Below, piece by piece: positions 1 through 8,509 of a DNA stretch of 64,000 nucleotides. The stretch is from assembly GCA_019421365.1 (NCBI GenBank), contig JAHZFJ010000015.1, positions 1 to 64,000 on the forward strand, written 5' to 3'. The DNA comes from Lachnospiraceae bacterium. GTDB taxonomy: Bacteria > Bacillota > Clostridia > Lachnospirales > Lachnospiraceae. The first letter of the stretch is position 1, and each line of letters starts with the position of its first letter. The notes beneath the pieces were generated by a model. The model saw only the letters and a program-made list of their open reading frames with translations. It had not been told where the DNA came from and searched no databases. The position numbers and the translations under genes were made by a program.

Positions 1-11
1 GGCTGGGGACA

Positions 12-28
12 CACCGGCAGAGCCGGTG
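12..28 (-). other. GC-rich hairpin at window edge
   Basis: A short hairpin (ACCGGC/GCCGGT arms, three-base loop) lies just past the rplA terminator on the minus strand. In Firmicutes rplA is usually followed by the L10 leader and rplJ, so this may be the 5' part of that leader. The rest lies outside the window, so the identity is only inferred from position. Confidence 0.3.
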
Positions 29-47
29 GTTTATTTTGCTTCTATAC

Positions 48-90
48 AAAAAAAGTCATTACATCACGACATAATCGTAATGTAATGACT
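48..90 (-). terminator. Rho-independent terminator after rplA
   Basis: An 11-bp perfect stem (AGTCATTACAT with its complement) is followed on the minus strand by seven T residues. It begins 18 bases past the rplA stop codon and would end the rpmG-secE-nusG-rplK-rplA transcript. Confidence 0.85.
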
Positions 91-108
91 CTCTCTATAT
101 GGCAATTA

Positions 109-801
109 CTATGCTAATTTACCAGTATTTAATTTAACTCCAGGTCCCATAGTTGAAGTAAGTGTAACACTCTTCAAGTATTGTCCTTTTGCAGATGCTG
201 GTTTAGCTTTGTTGATTGCACCCATAAGCGTTTGGAAGTTGTCCGCTAATTGTTCTTCTGTGAAAGAAGCTTTTCCCACTGGCACGTGGATAATGTTTGT
301 CTTATCAAGTCTGTATTCAATCTTACCTGCTTTAATATCGGCAACAGCTTTTGTAACATCCATTGTAACAGTTCCAGCTTTAGGGTTAGGCATTAAACCT
401 TTTGGTCCAAGTACACGACCAAGACGACCAACAACACCCATCATATCAGGAGTAGCAACAACAACGTCGAAATCTAACCAACCATCGTTTTGGATTTTTG
501 GTACTAATTCGTCGCCACCAACGAAATCTGCTCCAGCTGCTTCTGCTTCAGCAACTTTGTCGCCTTTAGCAAATACAAGTACTTTAACAGTTTTTCCAGT
601 TCCGTGAGGTAATACAACCGCACCACGAACTTGTTGGTCAGCGTGACGTCCGTCAACACCAAGTCTGATATGAGCTTCTACTGTTTCATCAAATTTAGCA
701 ACAGCTGTTTTCTTTACTAAACTAATTGCTTCTGCTGCATCATAAAATGTAGCTCTGTCGATGAGCTTAGCAGCTTCTGCATACTTCTTACCTTTTTTCA
801 T
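109..801 (-). CDS. rplA: 50S ribosomal protein L1
   Basis: The 230-residue product is a full-length L1, the 23S rRNA-binding protein of the mobile stalk at the ribosomal exit site and, in many bacteria, a translational repressor of its own operon. The family signature GRLGRVLGPKGLMPNPKAG is present in mid-protein and the C-terminus ends TMGPGVKLN. An AGGAGG ribosome-binding site precedes the ATG. It is the last gene of the operon, downstream of rplK, and a terminator follows. Confidence 0.98.
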   Translation of the reverse strand: MKKGKKYAEAAKLIDRATFYDAAEAISLVKKTAVAKFDETVEAHIRLGVDGRHADQQVRGAVVLPHGTGKTVKVLVFAKGDKVAEAEAAGADFVGGDELVPKIQNDGWLDFDVVVATPDMMGVVGRLGRVLGPKGLMPNPKAGTVTMDVTKAVADIKAGKIEYRLDKTNIIHVPVGKASFTEEQLADNFQTLMGAINKAKPASAKGQYLKSVTLTSTMGPGVKLNTGKLA

Positions 802-823
802 TCTATTAACCTCCTAGTGGTAG

Positions 824-849
824 TATCGGGAGTTAACCCTCCCACGATA
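824..849 (-). promoter_or_regulatory. Hairpin ahead of rplA sharing a motif with the rplK leader
   Basis: The transcript here carries GUGGGAGGG, a short loop and CUCCC, forming a hairpin about 20 bases before the rplA ribosome-binding site. Nearly the same motif lies before rplK (1450-1466). L1 is known to bind its own mRNA in other bacteria, so this pair may be L1 or operon feedback sites. That role is inference only. Confidence 0.35.
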
Positions 850-991
850 AATATCTTTGCCGTATGAAATCTTTTTATTGCTTAAAAACATCGGTTAATG
901 GTTTCTTAAAAGTAGTTGTTGACATACAAACTTGTACGACAATTATATAACAACTATTATAACTAAACGTCATAATATTTATAATCTATAA

Positions 992-1417
992 TTAGTCAAC
1001 TACAGTAATACCCATACTCTTTGCAGTTCCTGTGATCATACTGATTGCTGCATCTAAAGTAGCTGCTGTTAAGTCAGGCATTTTTAATTCTGCGATTTTT
1101 TGAACTTCTGCTTTTGTAATTGTAGCAACTTTTGTTTTATTAGGAACGCCTGAACCTGATTTAATGTTACAAGCTTTCTTTAATAATACAGCTGCTGGAG
1201 GAGTTTTAGTAATAAAGCTAAAACTTCTATCTGCATATACTGTGATTACTACTGGAATAATCATACCTTCTTGATTTGCAGTTTTTGCATTAAACTCTTT
1301 AGTAAATTGTACGATATTTACTCCGTGCTGACCAAGAGCTGGACCAACTGGTGGAGCTGGTGTAGCCTTTCCAGCAGGGATTTGTAATTTAATATATCCT
1401 GAAACTTTCTTTGCCAT
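992..1417 (-). CDS. rplK: 50S ribosomal protein L11
   Basis: The 141-residue product is a normal-length L11, which binds the GTPase-associated region of 23S rRNA and takes part in factor-dependent GTP hydrolysis and in the stringent response. The N-terminus (KLQIPAGKATPAPPVGPALG) and the C-terminal rRNA-binding region are typical. It sits between nusG and rplA in the conserved order, with a GGAGG-type ribosome-binding site before the ATG. Confidence 0.98.
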   Translation of the reverse strand: MAKKVSGYIKLQIPAGKATPAPPVGPALGQHGVNIVQFTKEFNAKTANQEGMIIPVVITVYADRSFSFITKTPPAAVLLKKACNIKSGSGVPNKTKVATITKAEVQKIAELKMPDLTAATLDAAISMITGTAKSMGITVVD

Positions 1418-1449
1418 TATAGCATACCTCCTGAATAATGTGGTGTTCG

Positions 1450-1466
1450 CGGGAATATCCCTCCCA
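1450..1466 (-). promoter_or_regulatory. Hairpin motif ahead of rplK
   Basis: The minus-strand transcript contains GUGGGAGGGAUAUUCCCG between nusG and rplK. It resembles the motif before rplA at 824-849 in both sequence and distance from the start codon. A ribosomal-protein feedback site is possible; nothing else in the sequence proves it. Confidence 0.35.
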
Positions 1467-1503
1467 CTATCTAGTAATAATTGTATCCTAGATGTTACTT
1501 AAT

Positions 1504-2022
1504 TTACATTTTCTTAATTTCTGTAAAACTAATCTCAACAGGTGTCTCTCTACCAAACATATCAACATTAATGCTGACAATTTGTTTATGACTGTTAATT
1601 GACTTAACAATACCTGTCGTTCCTTCCCATACGCCTGATGTTACCTCTATGACATCACCAAGCTCTAGATCGATCATGATTTCTTCAGAATGTTTAATTC
1701 CCATACTTTGCATCTCTGCATCAGTTAAAGGAACTGGTTTTGATCCTGGTCCAACAAATCCTGTTACCCCTCTGGTATTACGAACAACATACCAAGTGTC
1801 ATCATTCATCTCCATATTGAGAAGAACATAACCAGGGAACATTTTCTTTTGAACTTGTTTCTTCACACCATTCTTAACTTCAATTACGTCTTGCATAGGA
1901 ACGGAAACTTCAAGTATTTGATCCTGGAGTTTTCTGTTTTCGATTGTTTTTTCAATGTTGGCTTTTACTTTGTTCTCGTACCCTGAGTACGTATGAACAA
2001 CATACCAATTCGTTTCTGACAT
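1504..2022 (-). CDS. nusG: Transcription termination/antitermination factor NusG
   Basis: The 172-residue protein begins with the NGN domain (ETNWYVVHTYSGYENKVKAN), which binds RNA polymerase near the clamp, and ends with a KOW domain (GDVIEVTSGVWEGTTGIVK), which contacts the ribosome or other factors. Length and domain order are normal. It follows secE by 11 bases, the usual pairing, and is co-transcribed with the ribosomal genes. Confidence 0.98.
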   Translation of the reverse strand: MSETNWYVVHTYSGYENKVKANIEKTIENRKLQDQILEVSVPMQDVIEVKNGVKKQVQKKMFPGYVLLNMEMNDDTWYVVRNTRGVTGFVGPGSKPVPLTDAEMQSMGIKHSEEIMIDLELGDVIEVTSGVWEGTTGIVKSINSHKQIVSINVDMFGRETPVEISFTEIKKM

Positions 2023-2033
2023 ACACTCACCCT

Positions 2034-2249
2034 TTATCCTATTTTAAGAATCTGTTCTATGCCATATTGAATAGCTACATCTAATATAGCTATAACTACT
2101 CCAAGCGCTACCGAAATAGTTACTACTGCTGCAGATTGTTTTGCAAGTGTTTGTTTGTCTGGCCATATAATCTTCTTAAATTCAGATTTTACGCCTTTAA
2201 AGAAACTTTTCTTTGGAGCATTTTCTGTATTGTTTGCAGTATCTCCCAT
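2034..2249 (-). CDS. secE: Preprotein translocase subunit SecE
   Basis: SecE clamps SecY in the membrane export channel. The product is about 71 residues with one transmembrane helix near residues 39-63, preceded by the typical EFKKIIWPDKQTL motif. A longer reading frame extends nine codons upstream, but the ATG chosen (MGDTANN) has an AAAGGA ribosome-binding site at suitable spacing and gives the usual single-helix length. It lies between rpmG and nusG. Confidence 0.93.
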   Translation of the reverse strand: MGDTANNTENAPKKSFFKGVKSEFKKIIWPDKQTLAKQSAAVVTISVALGVVIAILDVAIQYGIEQILKIG

Positions 2250-2314
2250 GCTTTCACTTTCCTTTCTGCAATACAAAGCATATTACTTTGCATGTAACGG
2301 ATAATTAGACATAA

Positions 2315-2464
2315 TTACTTAGTTTCTTTGTGTAATGTGTGTGATTTACAGAATCTACAATATTTCTTAGTTTCCATTCTGTCAGGATGTGTTTTCTTAT
2401 CCTTTGTCATGTTATAGTTACGTTGTTTACATTCTGTACATGCCAATGTGATTTTTACGCGCAC
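2315..2464 (-). CDS. rpmG: 50S ribosomal protein L33
   Basis: L33 is a small zinc-ribbon ribosomal protein. The 49 residues contain two Cys pairs (CTEC and CRFC), so this is the zinc-binding type. The start is a GTG (VRVKITLACTEC) with a strong GGAGGT site seven bases upstream. An upstream in-frame extension exists but is unlike any L33. It is the first gene of the operon, about 110 bases from the promoter. Confidence 0.95.
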   Translation of the reverse strand: MRVKITLACTECKQRNYNMTKDKKTHPDRMETKKYCRFCKSHTLHKETK

Positions 2465-2582
2465 GACTTCCACCTCCGCTAAATTTCGTTTTCTTTTGAT
2501 TTTTTCGTGATTTAATCTTATGCAGATTATCACGAATATCAGTTTTTAGGCATAAAAAAAAGACCTCTTCCATCGCTAGTCT

Positions 2583-2611
2583 AATATAGCATAAACAAAT
2601 CACTACGTCAA
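2583..2611 (-). promoter_or_regulatory. Sigma-A promoter of rpmG-secE-nusG-rplK-rplA
   Basis: On the minus strand TTGACG and TATATT are separated by 17 bases. This near-consensus pair lies about 120 bases before the rpmG start. The 2465-2821 gap otherwise holds the untranslated leader (with a run of eight T) and the ribosome-binding site of the divergent gene at 2822. Confidence 0.8.
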
Positions 2612-2821
2612 CATTTTTTTCGATATGGGTATAATTTCTTATATGAAATAAAAGTGTTTACTATGAATTTTGTTCATCTGCTATCGACATTTCAATTACT
2701 TCATATTATAATGAAGTAAGACACACAATTTTCACACTTTCGAAAATTACGTTACTGCTTTGTTGCTAGTTTTAATCGTTAGCGACATATGAAATCATAT
2801 CACTAAGGAGGTGACTGTTCA

Positions 2822-4099
2822 ATGGTAACATCTACATATAATTATTTTGCAGAAAACTACGAATCACAAAGACCTGTTCGCTATACCTCTCACAAAACTA
2901 GTGAGTTGCAGAAGATCTATAATACTATTGTACATATCAGTAAGCAGTCTCCCCTATATCTATTAGATATCTCTCTCGAGCGTCAAACATACGCTCTAAA
3001 TGTAAAAGACGCCGCGATGTCTTTATATACCTTGTTAGAAAACTTTTCAAGAGACGATGAATCTTCTATATTTAATAAAAAGAAATCCATATCTTCTAAT
3101 GAAGACGCAGTATCTGCTACCATTATCAGTGATAATGAGCCTTCATTACCAACTGAATTCAATATTCAGGTTATGCAATTAGCTACTAAACAAAAGAATG
3201 TATCAAATTCCTTTCGTCCCGACACACAGCAATTGCAAGCAGGCACTTACCAATTCTCTATTGACGTAGAAGACCATACTTATAATTTCCGTCATACAGT
3301 AACTGCTGGATCAACCCACAAAGACACCCTGAGGCAGTTATGCAAACAAATTAATAAATCCGATATAGGAGTTAATGCCTATGAATCTGCAGAACAAGGT
3401 TCAAACGGACTTAGAATTGTTCTCGAATCTGATTCTACTGGCAATTCTGGTTCTCCAATATTCACACTTCAAGATGATGTATACGTGGGAGGCCGTGGCA
3501 TTGTTGAATACTTTAACTTAAATCAGATTTATCAACCTTCAACAAGTGCCAAATTCCAAATTGATGGTAAAGCTAAAGAATCTCTATCGAATCAATTTAC
3601 TTTTAATAAATCATTAACTGTATCACTACATGCAACTACAGATTATCCTGTACATATAACCTATGCCCCTAACGCAGATAAGATTGTCAATGAGTTAAAG
3701 ACTATAACAGATAGCTATAACCACTTACTATCTATCGCTAGTGAGCACTCTACTGAACAACGACGTGCTAACAAGTTAATCTATGAGTTAGATTCTATCG
3801 TTTATCATTATATGAATGATTTAGAATCTTGTGGAATAATACGTGATGAAACAGGCGAATTATCTATCGATTCATTCATCGCCTTACAAGCTGCGACTGA
3901 TGGTACTATTAAAGATTTGTTTACCCATTCGGACAAAATAACCGCTGATTTACTTGATCAAACTAGTCAGGTAACAATCAATCCTATGGATTATCTTGAC
4001 CAAAAAATATGTACTTATCCTAACTATGGATCTCGCCACTATCCTAATCCTTATCTTACTTCTGTATATAGTGGTATGTTGTTTAATTTTTATTGTTAA
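2822..4099 (+). CDS. FliD-like (flagellar cap/hook-associated protein 2-like) protein
   Basis: The 425-residue protein looks related to FliD, the cap that folds flagellin at the filament tip. The FNIQVMQLATKQKNV stretch near residue 118, followed by AGTYQFSIDVEDHTY and GLRIVLESDSTGNSG, matches the D2-D3 region of FliD. The canonical N-terminal motif for filament-end contact is not evident, the C-terminus (NPYLTSVYSGMLFNFYC) looks atypical, and no flagellar gene lies nearby. No signal peptide is seen. An AAGGAGGTG site precedes the ATG. It may be a divergent paralogue with a changed role, and the assignment is moderate. Confidence 0.6.
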   Translation: MVTSTYNYFAENYESQRPVRYTSHKTSELQKIYNTIVHISKQSPLYLLDISLERQTYALNVKDAAMSLYTLLENFSRDDESSIFNKKKSISSNEDAVSATIISDNEPSLPTEFNIQVMQLATKQKNVSNSFRPDTQQLQAGTYQFSIDVEDHTYNFRHTVTAGSTHKDTLRQLCKQINKSDIGVNAYESAEQGSNGLRIVLESDSTGNSGSPIFTLQDDVYVGGRGIVEYFNLNQIYQPSTSAKFQIDGKAKESLSNQFTFNKSLTVSLHATTDYPVHITYAPNADKIVNELKTITDSYNHLLSIASEHSTEQRRANKLIYELDSIVYHYMNDLESCGIIRDETGELSIDSFIALQAATDGTIKDLFTHSDKITADLLDQTSQVTINPMDYLDQKICTYPNYGSRHYPNPYLTSVYSGMLFNFYC

Positions 4100-4155
4100 T
4101 CAAAAATCCTATTGTAAAATAATTAACTTATTTAGTTCTAGACTTCTAACTCAAG

Positions 4156-4213
4156 CTTCGCGCTTGAAGATTTCGTAGCGGTTAGCTACTCCTCGAAATC
4201 TTCAAGCGCGAAG
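4156..4213. repeat. Perfect 20-bp inverted repeat with nested hairpin (member of a dispersed family)
   Basis: Arms at 4156-4175 and 4194-4213 are perfectly complementary, and the 18-base loop holds a further GTAGC/GCTAC stem. It lies between two convergent genes. The motifs TTGAAGATTTCG, GAGGAGTAGCTA (reversed in the loop) and CGAAGTTTG recur at 40437-40632 and partly at 59827-59878, so this is a dispersed element. It may also stop transcription from both sides, but there is no T-run. Confidence 0.75.
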
Positions 4214-4219
4214 TTTGCG

Positions 4220-5794
4220 TTATTGGCCTATCTTATGCTTAACACTATCTCTAAAATCTGATGGTGATACTCCGACTACACTTCTAAATATCCTACTAAA
4301 ATAATTGGGATCTTTATATCCAACCATTATTCCTACTTGCTTAATTGGTTGATCTGAGGTCTGAATAATATCTTTGGCACGGTTTATTCGTAAGGTTGTT
4401 AGATATTCAACAAAAGTTTGCCCTGTCTCATCTTTGAATATCTTACTTAGATATTGCGAGCTTACTCCTACTCGTTTAGCCATCTCCTCTAAAGTTATAT
4501 TCTTTGTATATTCGCTGTCAATAATAGTAATAGCGTCACTAACTGCTTTCGCATATAGACGATTCTGATCCACTTGACTATATTGAATAAATTCAAATGT
4601 CTGGTGTGCCCAAGCTTTAAGTTCATCTATTGGTATAGTGCTTACAGACAATAGATATTCTGTAAAGTTATCTTGAGTATATGTTTCCCAATCAAAATCT
4701 GTCATTGTATGACGCGTAAGTGCTAACAACTCAATAATCTTACTTCTTCTTACTTCATCACTAAAATGATCCATACAATCTAGTAAGTGATTTAAATCAT
4801 TTGAACTCTCATCATCTTTTAGCCGTAATGATGTAAGATATTTTTTCTCTAGATCCTTATATAGATTGCCATAATAGGATTCCGTATCCTGAATACCATT
4901 GGTATCAAGTACATTTCTCTTTTCTCGCAAATTACGAATCGAATCTTGATATGAAGCATAGATATTAATGATTTCTTCCACTTTACCTATACCTATATAT
5001 GCGTCAATTAATAACTTCGTCTTAATATCTTTTACTATAGTTTTAAACAGGTCTTTAAGCTTACTGTTATTTTCCTCAGTTTCTTCGCAAAGATAAGATA
5101 CATACAACACAATACGCCTATTAATCTTCGGTCCAACTACAAACCGGAACATTCCCCCGTCACATTCGTGTATGCATTCGTATATCTGCTGTAGAATCGT
5201 CTGCTTGTTAATCTGCTTCGTATCATCTGATTCCAATTCCATGTTAACCATACAGCCCTTTAAACTAACCCCTAATAACTCTGCATATCTCTTAATCTCT
5301 CTACTTGTTAACTTACTAAAAAGTACTGTATAAATATAACTATACTCTATATATTGCTTTGCTTCTTGATATTCTGTTGTAACACTACAAATCTTTTGCT
5401 TGTAATGATTCATCCTTACAATCTCATCAAGGCAAAGACGAATAGCTTCACTTATTTCGTTCTCATTCGCCGGTATTATAATATAATTATCGACTTTTAA
5501 TCGTATTGCCTCCTGTGCAAATTCTAGATAATTAAACTCTGATAATATCAAAATTCTTGTTTCAATATTCTTTTCTCTTATCTTCTTAATAGCTTGTAAA
5601 CCATTAACACCGGTAAGTTTTATATTAATAATAGCAATATCTATGTTCGAATCCTCTTTCCCCAAAAGCTCTATAACCTCTTTTGACGTTCCTACAACAT
5701 TCGCAATTTCGCAATTACGATATTCTCTATTAATGATACCTTTTAATTGGTCTACGTATTCCCTCTCTCTTTCTGCAATAAGTACCTTATACAT
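4220..5794 (-). CDS. AraC-family response regulator with degenerate receiver (YesN-like)
   Basis: The ~524-residue protein has an N-terminal receiver fold (residues 1-118), a long middle region, and a C-terminal AraC/XylS DNA-binding domain with two helix-turn-helices (MAKRVGVSSQYLSKIFKDE and GYKDPNYFSRIFR). The receiver lacks the key residues: the acidic pair is ER, the phosphoacceptor position is Asn57, and the conserved Lys before Pro108 is Ile. Control by phosphorylation is therefore unlikely. No sensor kinase is adjacent. The ATG at 5794 is preferred because the upstream GTG overlaps the AAGGAGGTG ribosome-binding site. Targets are unknown. Confidence 0.9.
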   Translation of the reverse strand: MYKVLIAEREREYVDQLKGIINREYRNCEIANVVGTSKEVIELLGKEDSNIDIAIINIKLTGVNGLQAIKKIREKNIETRILILSEFNYLEFAQEAIRLKVDNYIIIPANENEISEAIRLCLDEIVRMNHYKQKICSVTTEYQEAKQYIEYSYIYTVLFSKLTSREIKRYAELLGVSLKGCMVNMELESDDTKQINKQTILQQIYECIHECDGGMFRFVVGPKINRRIVLYVSYLCEETEENNSKLKDLFKTIVKDIKTKLLIDAYIGIGKVEEIINIYASYQDSIRNLREKRNVLDTNGIQDTESYYGNLYKDLEKKYLTSLRLKDDESSNDLNHLLDCMDHFSDEVRRSKIIELLALTRHTMTDFDWETYTQDNFTEYLLSVSTIPIDELKAWAHQTFEFIQYSQVDQNRLYAKAVSDAITIIDSEYTKNITLEEMAKRVGVSSQYLSKIFKDETGQTFVEYLTTLRINRAKDIIQTSDQPIKQVGIMVGYKDPNYFSRIFRSVVGVSPSDFRDSVKHKIGQ

Positions 5795-5878
5795 CTTAAT
5801 CACCTCCTTCTGTTACACAACTAGCATACTATAGGAACTAAAAAAGGGCATTGCTTATCACAATTCCCCTATTCAGTA

Positions 5879-6970
5879 TTAACCTACTTGTTTCGATTTA
5901 TCATCTAAAATATAATCAAATTCATCCTCGGCAATAACAATATTTAATTCAGTAATCAAGTTAATATCATAAATCTCTTTCTTAGTACCATCCGCTTCAC
6001 CTAGGATTCTGACAACAGGTCTAAGTGGCATTCCTGGATTTTGTTCTTTCACAATCCCAATTCTTCCATCTGATAATCTTACCTGTGTTCCATTCGGATA
6101 CACAGCGATTAGTTGCAAAAATCCACCTACTAAGTCTGTGTCAAATTTTGTTCCACAATATTTTATTAACATATCCATAGCTTGTTTGTTTGACCATTTT
6201 GGTCGATAGCAGCGCGTAGATGTTAACGCATCGTATACATCGGCAATAGATACAATTTTAGAAAATTGATGCAATTTATCTCCTACTATCCCCCTTGGAT
6301 AACCAGTTCCATCGATATGTTCATGATGTGTCAATGATATAATTCTTGATAACTCTGATAATGAATCACAACTCTTTAGAGCATTGTATCCTAATAAAGT
6401 ATGTTTTTTAACATACTCATATTCTTTGTCAGTTAGCTTGCCTTCTTTAAACATTATATCATGATCAATATAGATCTTTCCAATATCATGCAAAATCGTC
6501 CCGGTAGCGAGTTTTTTCATCATTTCTTTCGAATAACCAAGCCGCTGTCCAAGCATCAAAGCATATACCGTGGTACTTACTGAATGTGTGTATGTATATT
6601 CATCCGCTGTCCCAATATCATTCAAACTAATAAGTACATCTTTATTTTGTAAAATCTCCTCAATTACCAAATCAATAGCGCTTTGTATATTATCTACTTG
6701 GATTTTCCCTCTTTTAGTGAAATCTTTAAATGTATTTCTTATTGTTTCTTTACAAATATTACGTGTTTTTGTAGTTATTACATCCGGAACATCAATTCCC
6801 TCACTTATTGCGTCTTCAATATAGATTTCACTTATTCCTAATCGATTAAGACTTTTAATATAGCGTTCTAAATTATTTGTTCCTTCTGCTAAGATCAAGC
6901 ATCCGTCATTATATATTGGCCTAGCCAATACCATATCTGATTGTATTTGTGCCGTTGATATTAATCTCAT
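5879..6970 (-). CDS. HD-GYP domain protein, predicted c-di-GMP phosphodiesterase
   Basis: The 363-residue protein carries an HD-GYP domain, which hydrolyses cyclic di-GMP. Metal and signature motifs are intact: HDIGK at 161-165, HHEH at 215-218 and GTGYP at 221-225, with SIADVYDAL after them. The N-terminal ~110 residues resemble the small regulatory region found before many HD-GYP domains, and no membrane segment is present, so it is cytoplasmic. A ~110-residue tail follows the catalytic domain. It lies between the rnf operon and the AraC regulator, on the same strand. Confidence 0.9.
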   Translation of the reverse strand: MRLISTAQIQSDMVLARPIYNDGCLILAEGTNNLERYIKSLNRLGISEIYIEDAISEGIDVPDVITTKTRNICKETIRNTFKDFTKRGKIQVDNIQSAIDLVIEEILQNKDVLISLNDIGTADEYTYTHSVSTTVYALMLGQRLGYSKEMMKKLATGTILHDIGKIYIDHDIMFKEGKLTDKEYEYVKKHTLLGYNALKSCDSLSELSRIISLTHHEHIDGTGYPRGIVGDKLHQFSKIVSIADVYDALTSTRCYRPKWSNKQAMDMLIKYCGTKFDTDLVGGFLQLIAVYPNGTQVRLSDGRIGIVKEQNPGMPLRPVVRILGEADGTKKEIYDINLITELNIVIAEDEFDYILDDKSKQVG

Positions 6971-6987
6971 GCTGTTCTCCTATATAT

Positions 6988-7020
6988 ACAGTCACCATGC
7001 ATAATACCGCAGGTGACTGT
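6988..7020. other. Hairpin between rnfB and the HD-GYP gene
   Basis: A nine-bp perfect stem (ACAGTCACC/GGTGACTGT) with a 15-base loop sits 18 bases before the HD-GYP start. No T-run follows on either strand, so it may be a weak terminator for rnf or a leader hairpin. A similar ACAGTCACC arm occurs after pdp at 36968. Confidence 0.4.
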
Positions 7021-7129
7021 ATGTTCATGAGTTCTCCACTACAATAAAATATAGTAGTCTCAATTCTTTAACTATAACTTTCCCAAAGGCACGCGTTCTT
7101 TTGTGACGCGCTGCAAAAAGTCCATATTT

Positions 7130-7921
7130 TTACACAATTACCTTTACTGGGCATTTTTCTGCGCATTTACCGCAATTTGTACATTTATTATAATCAATAT
7201 GGGCGATATTATCAACTACAGAAATCGCATTATCTTCACAATTTTTAACACAAAGCATACAACCAATACAACCTGCTTTACATGCAAGTTTTACTTCCTT
7301 ACCTTTGTCATGAGAATTACAACGTACTCGATATTCTGCTTTATAAGGAACAAATTCAATTAAATTGTTAGGACATTCCTTAACACATTTTCCACAAGCT
7401 ACGCATTTTTCCTTATCTACTACTGCAATACCATTCACAATATGTATTGCATCGAATGCGCACGCCTTGATACAACTTCCATATCCCATACAACCATACG
7501 AACATAATTTATCGCCTTTTCCAGGAATTAATGCTGCTTTCTTGCAATCTGTGATGCCATAATAATTATATTTTACATTTGTTTTATCACAGGTACCTGC
7601 GCACTTAACAAAAGCTACTTGTTTTTCTTTCTCTTCACTTTCTGTTCCCATGACTTCGCTAATTAGTTTGGCTGTTTCCGTACCTGCTACTGGACAGGCA
7701 TTAGTAGGTGCTTCTCCAGCTGCAATCGCTTTCGCCAATCCATCACAACCTGCGAACCCACAACCACCACAGTTATTACCTGGTAACAAATCTCTAACCT
7801 GTAACTCTTTCTCATCGACCTCTACCTTAAACTTCTCTCCAGCAAGACCAAGAAGCAGACCTATTACTAAACCAGTAACACCAACTATTAGTGTCGCTAC
7901 AATAATTCCTTGTATACTCAT
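7130..7921 (-). CDS. rnfB: Rnf complex subunit B, iron-sulfur electron carrier
   Basis: RnfB is the cytoplasmic, membrane-anchored iron-sulfur subunit of ferredoxin:NAD+ oxidoreductase and probably receives electrons from ferredoxin. The 263 residues show an N-terminal helix (IIVATLIVGVTGLVIGLLLGLAG), a Cys-rich NNCGGCGFAGCDG motif, and ferredoxin-type clusters CSYGCMGYGSCIKAC, CKAGCIGCMLCVKNC, CVACGKCVKEC and CTNCGKCAEKC. It is the last rnf gene, the usual position in clostridial rnfCDGEAB operons. Confidence 0.97.
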   Translation of the reverse strand: MSIQGIIVATLIVGVTGLVIGLLLGLAGEKFKVEVDEKELQVRDLLPGNNCGGCGFAGCDGLAKAIAAGEAPTNACPVAGTETAKLISEVMGTESEEKEKQVAFVKCAGTCDKTNVKYNYYGITDCKKAALIPGKGDKLCSYGCMGYGSCIKACAFDAIHIVNGIAVVDKEKCVACGKCVKECPNNLIEFVPYKAEYRVRCNSHDKGKEVKLACKAGCIGCMLCVKNCEDNAISVVDNIAHIDYNKCTNCGKCAEKCPVKVIV

Positions 7922-7933
7922 ATCTCTGCCCCC

Positions 7934-8509
7934 CTATAGTAATCCTGAAAATCCAAAGAAGGCAATTGCCATTAGACCTGCTGTAATTAATACAATCGGT
8001 GAGCCTTGGAAGGATTTTGATATGTCATTATGTTCATTACGTTCACGGATACCTGCCATAATTACAATCGCTATTGTAAAACCAACGGCTGTTCCAAAAC
8101 CGTTCACAACACTTGTTATAAAATTATAATCTTTTTGTACATTAATTAAAGCAACACCAAGAACTGCACAGTTTGTTGTTATCAACGGTAGATACACACC
8201 AAGCGAATTATATAGACTTGGGCTGATCTTCTTAAGTACCATCTCCACAAACTGTACTAAAGCTGCGATTACTATAATGAACACGATTGTCTGCATGTAT
8301 GTCAGATTCGCTGGTGTTAATATAAATTCATAGATTACACTTGTGAAAGCAGACGCAATAGTGATAACAAAGATTACTGCTGCTCCCATACCTGCTGCTG
8401 TCTCAACTTTTTTTGATACGCCTAGGAATGGACATAGCCCTAAGAACTGACTTAAAACAACGTTATTAACTAAAGCTGAGGCAATCAATATTATAATTAG
8501 TTCTTTCAT
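7934..8509 (-). CDS. rnfA: Rnf complex membrane subunit A
   Basis: The 191-residue product is a six-helix integral membrane protein, paired with RnfE to form the ion-translocating core of Rnf. The segment VLSQFLGLCPFLGVSKK holds the conserved Cys found in RnfA/NqrE near the membrane centre, and TTNCAVLGVAL holds the second, a cluster-ligand pattern shared with RnfE. It starts directly after the rnfE stop, so the two are translationally coupled. Confidence 0.97.
   Translation of the reverse strand: MKELIIILIASALVNNVVLSQFLGLCPFLGVSKKVETAAGMGAAVIFVITIASAFTSVIYEFILTPANLTYMQTIVFIIVIAALVQFVEMVLKKISPSLYNSLGVYLPLITTNCAVLGVALINVQKDYNFITSVVNGFGTAVGFTIAIVIMAGIRERNEHNDISKSFQGSPIVLITAGLMAIAFFGFSGLL

Noticed and set aside
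209..607. Open frame on the plus strand opposite rplA
   Set aside because: It is the antisense shadow of a highly conserved ribosomal gene and has no ribosome-binding site.
4156..4213. Simple rho-independent terminator
   Set aside because: The hairpin is far longer than needed, has no T-run on either strand, and shares sequence with dispersed elements; terminator activity may be secondary.
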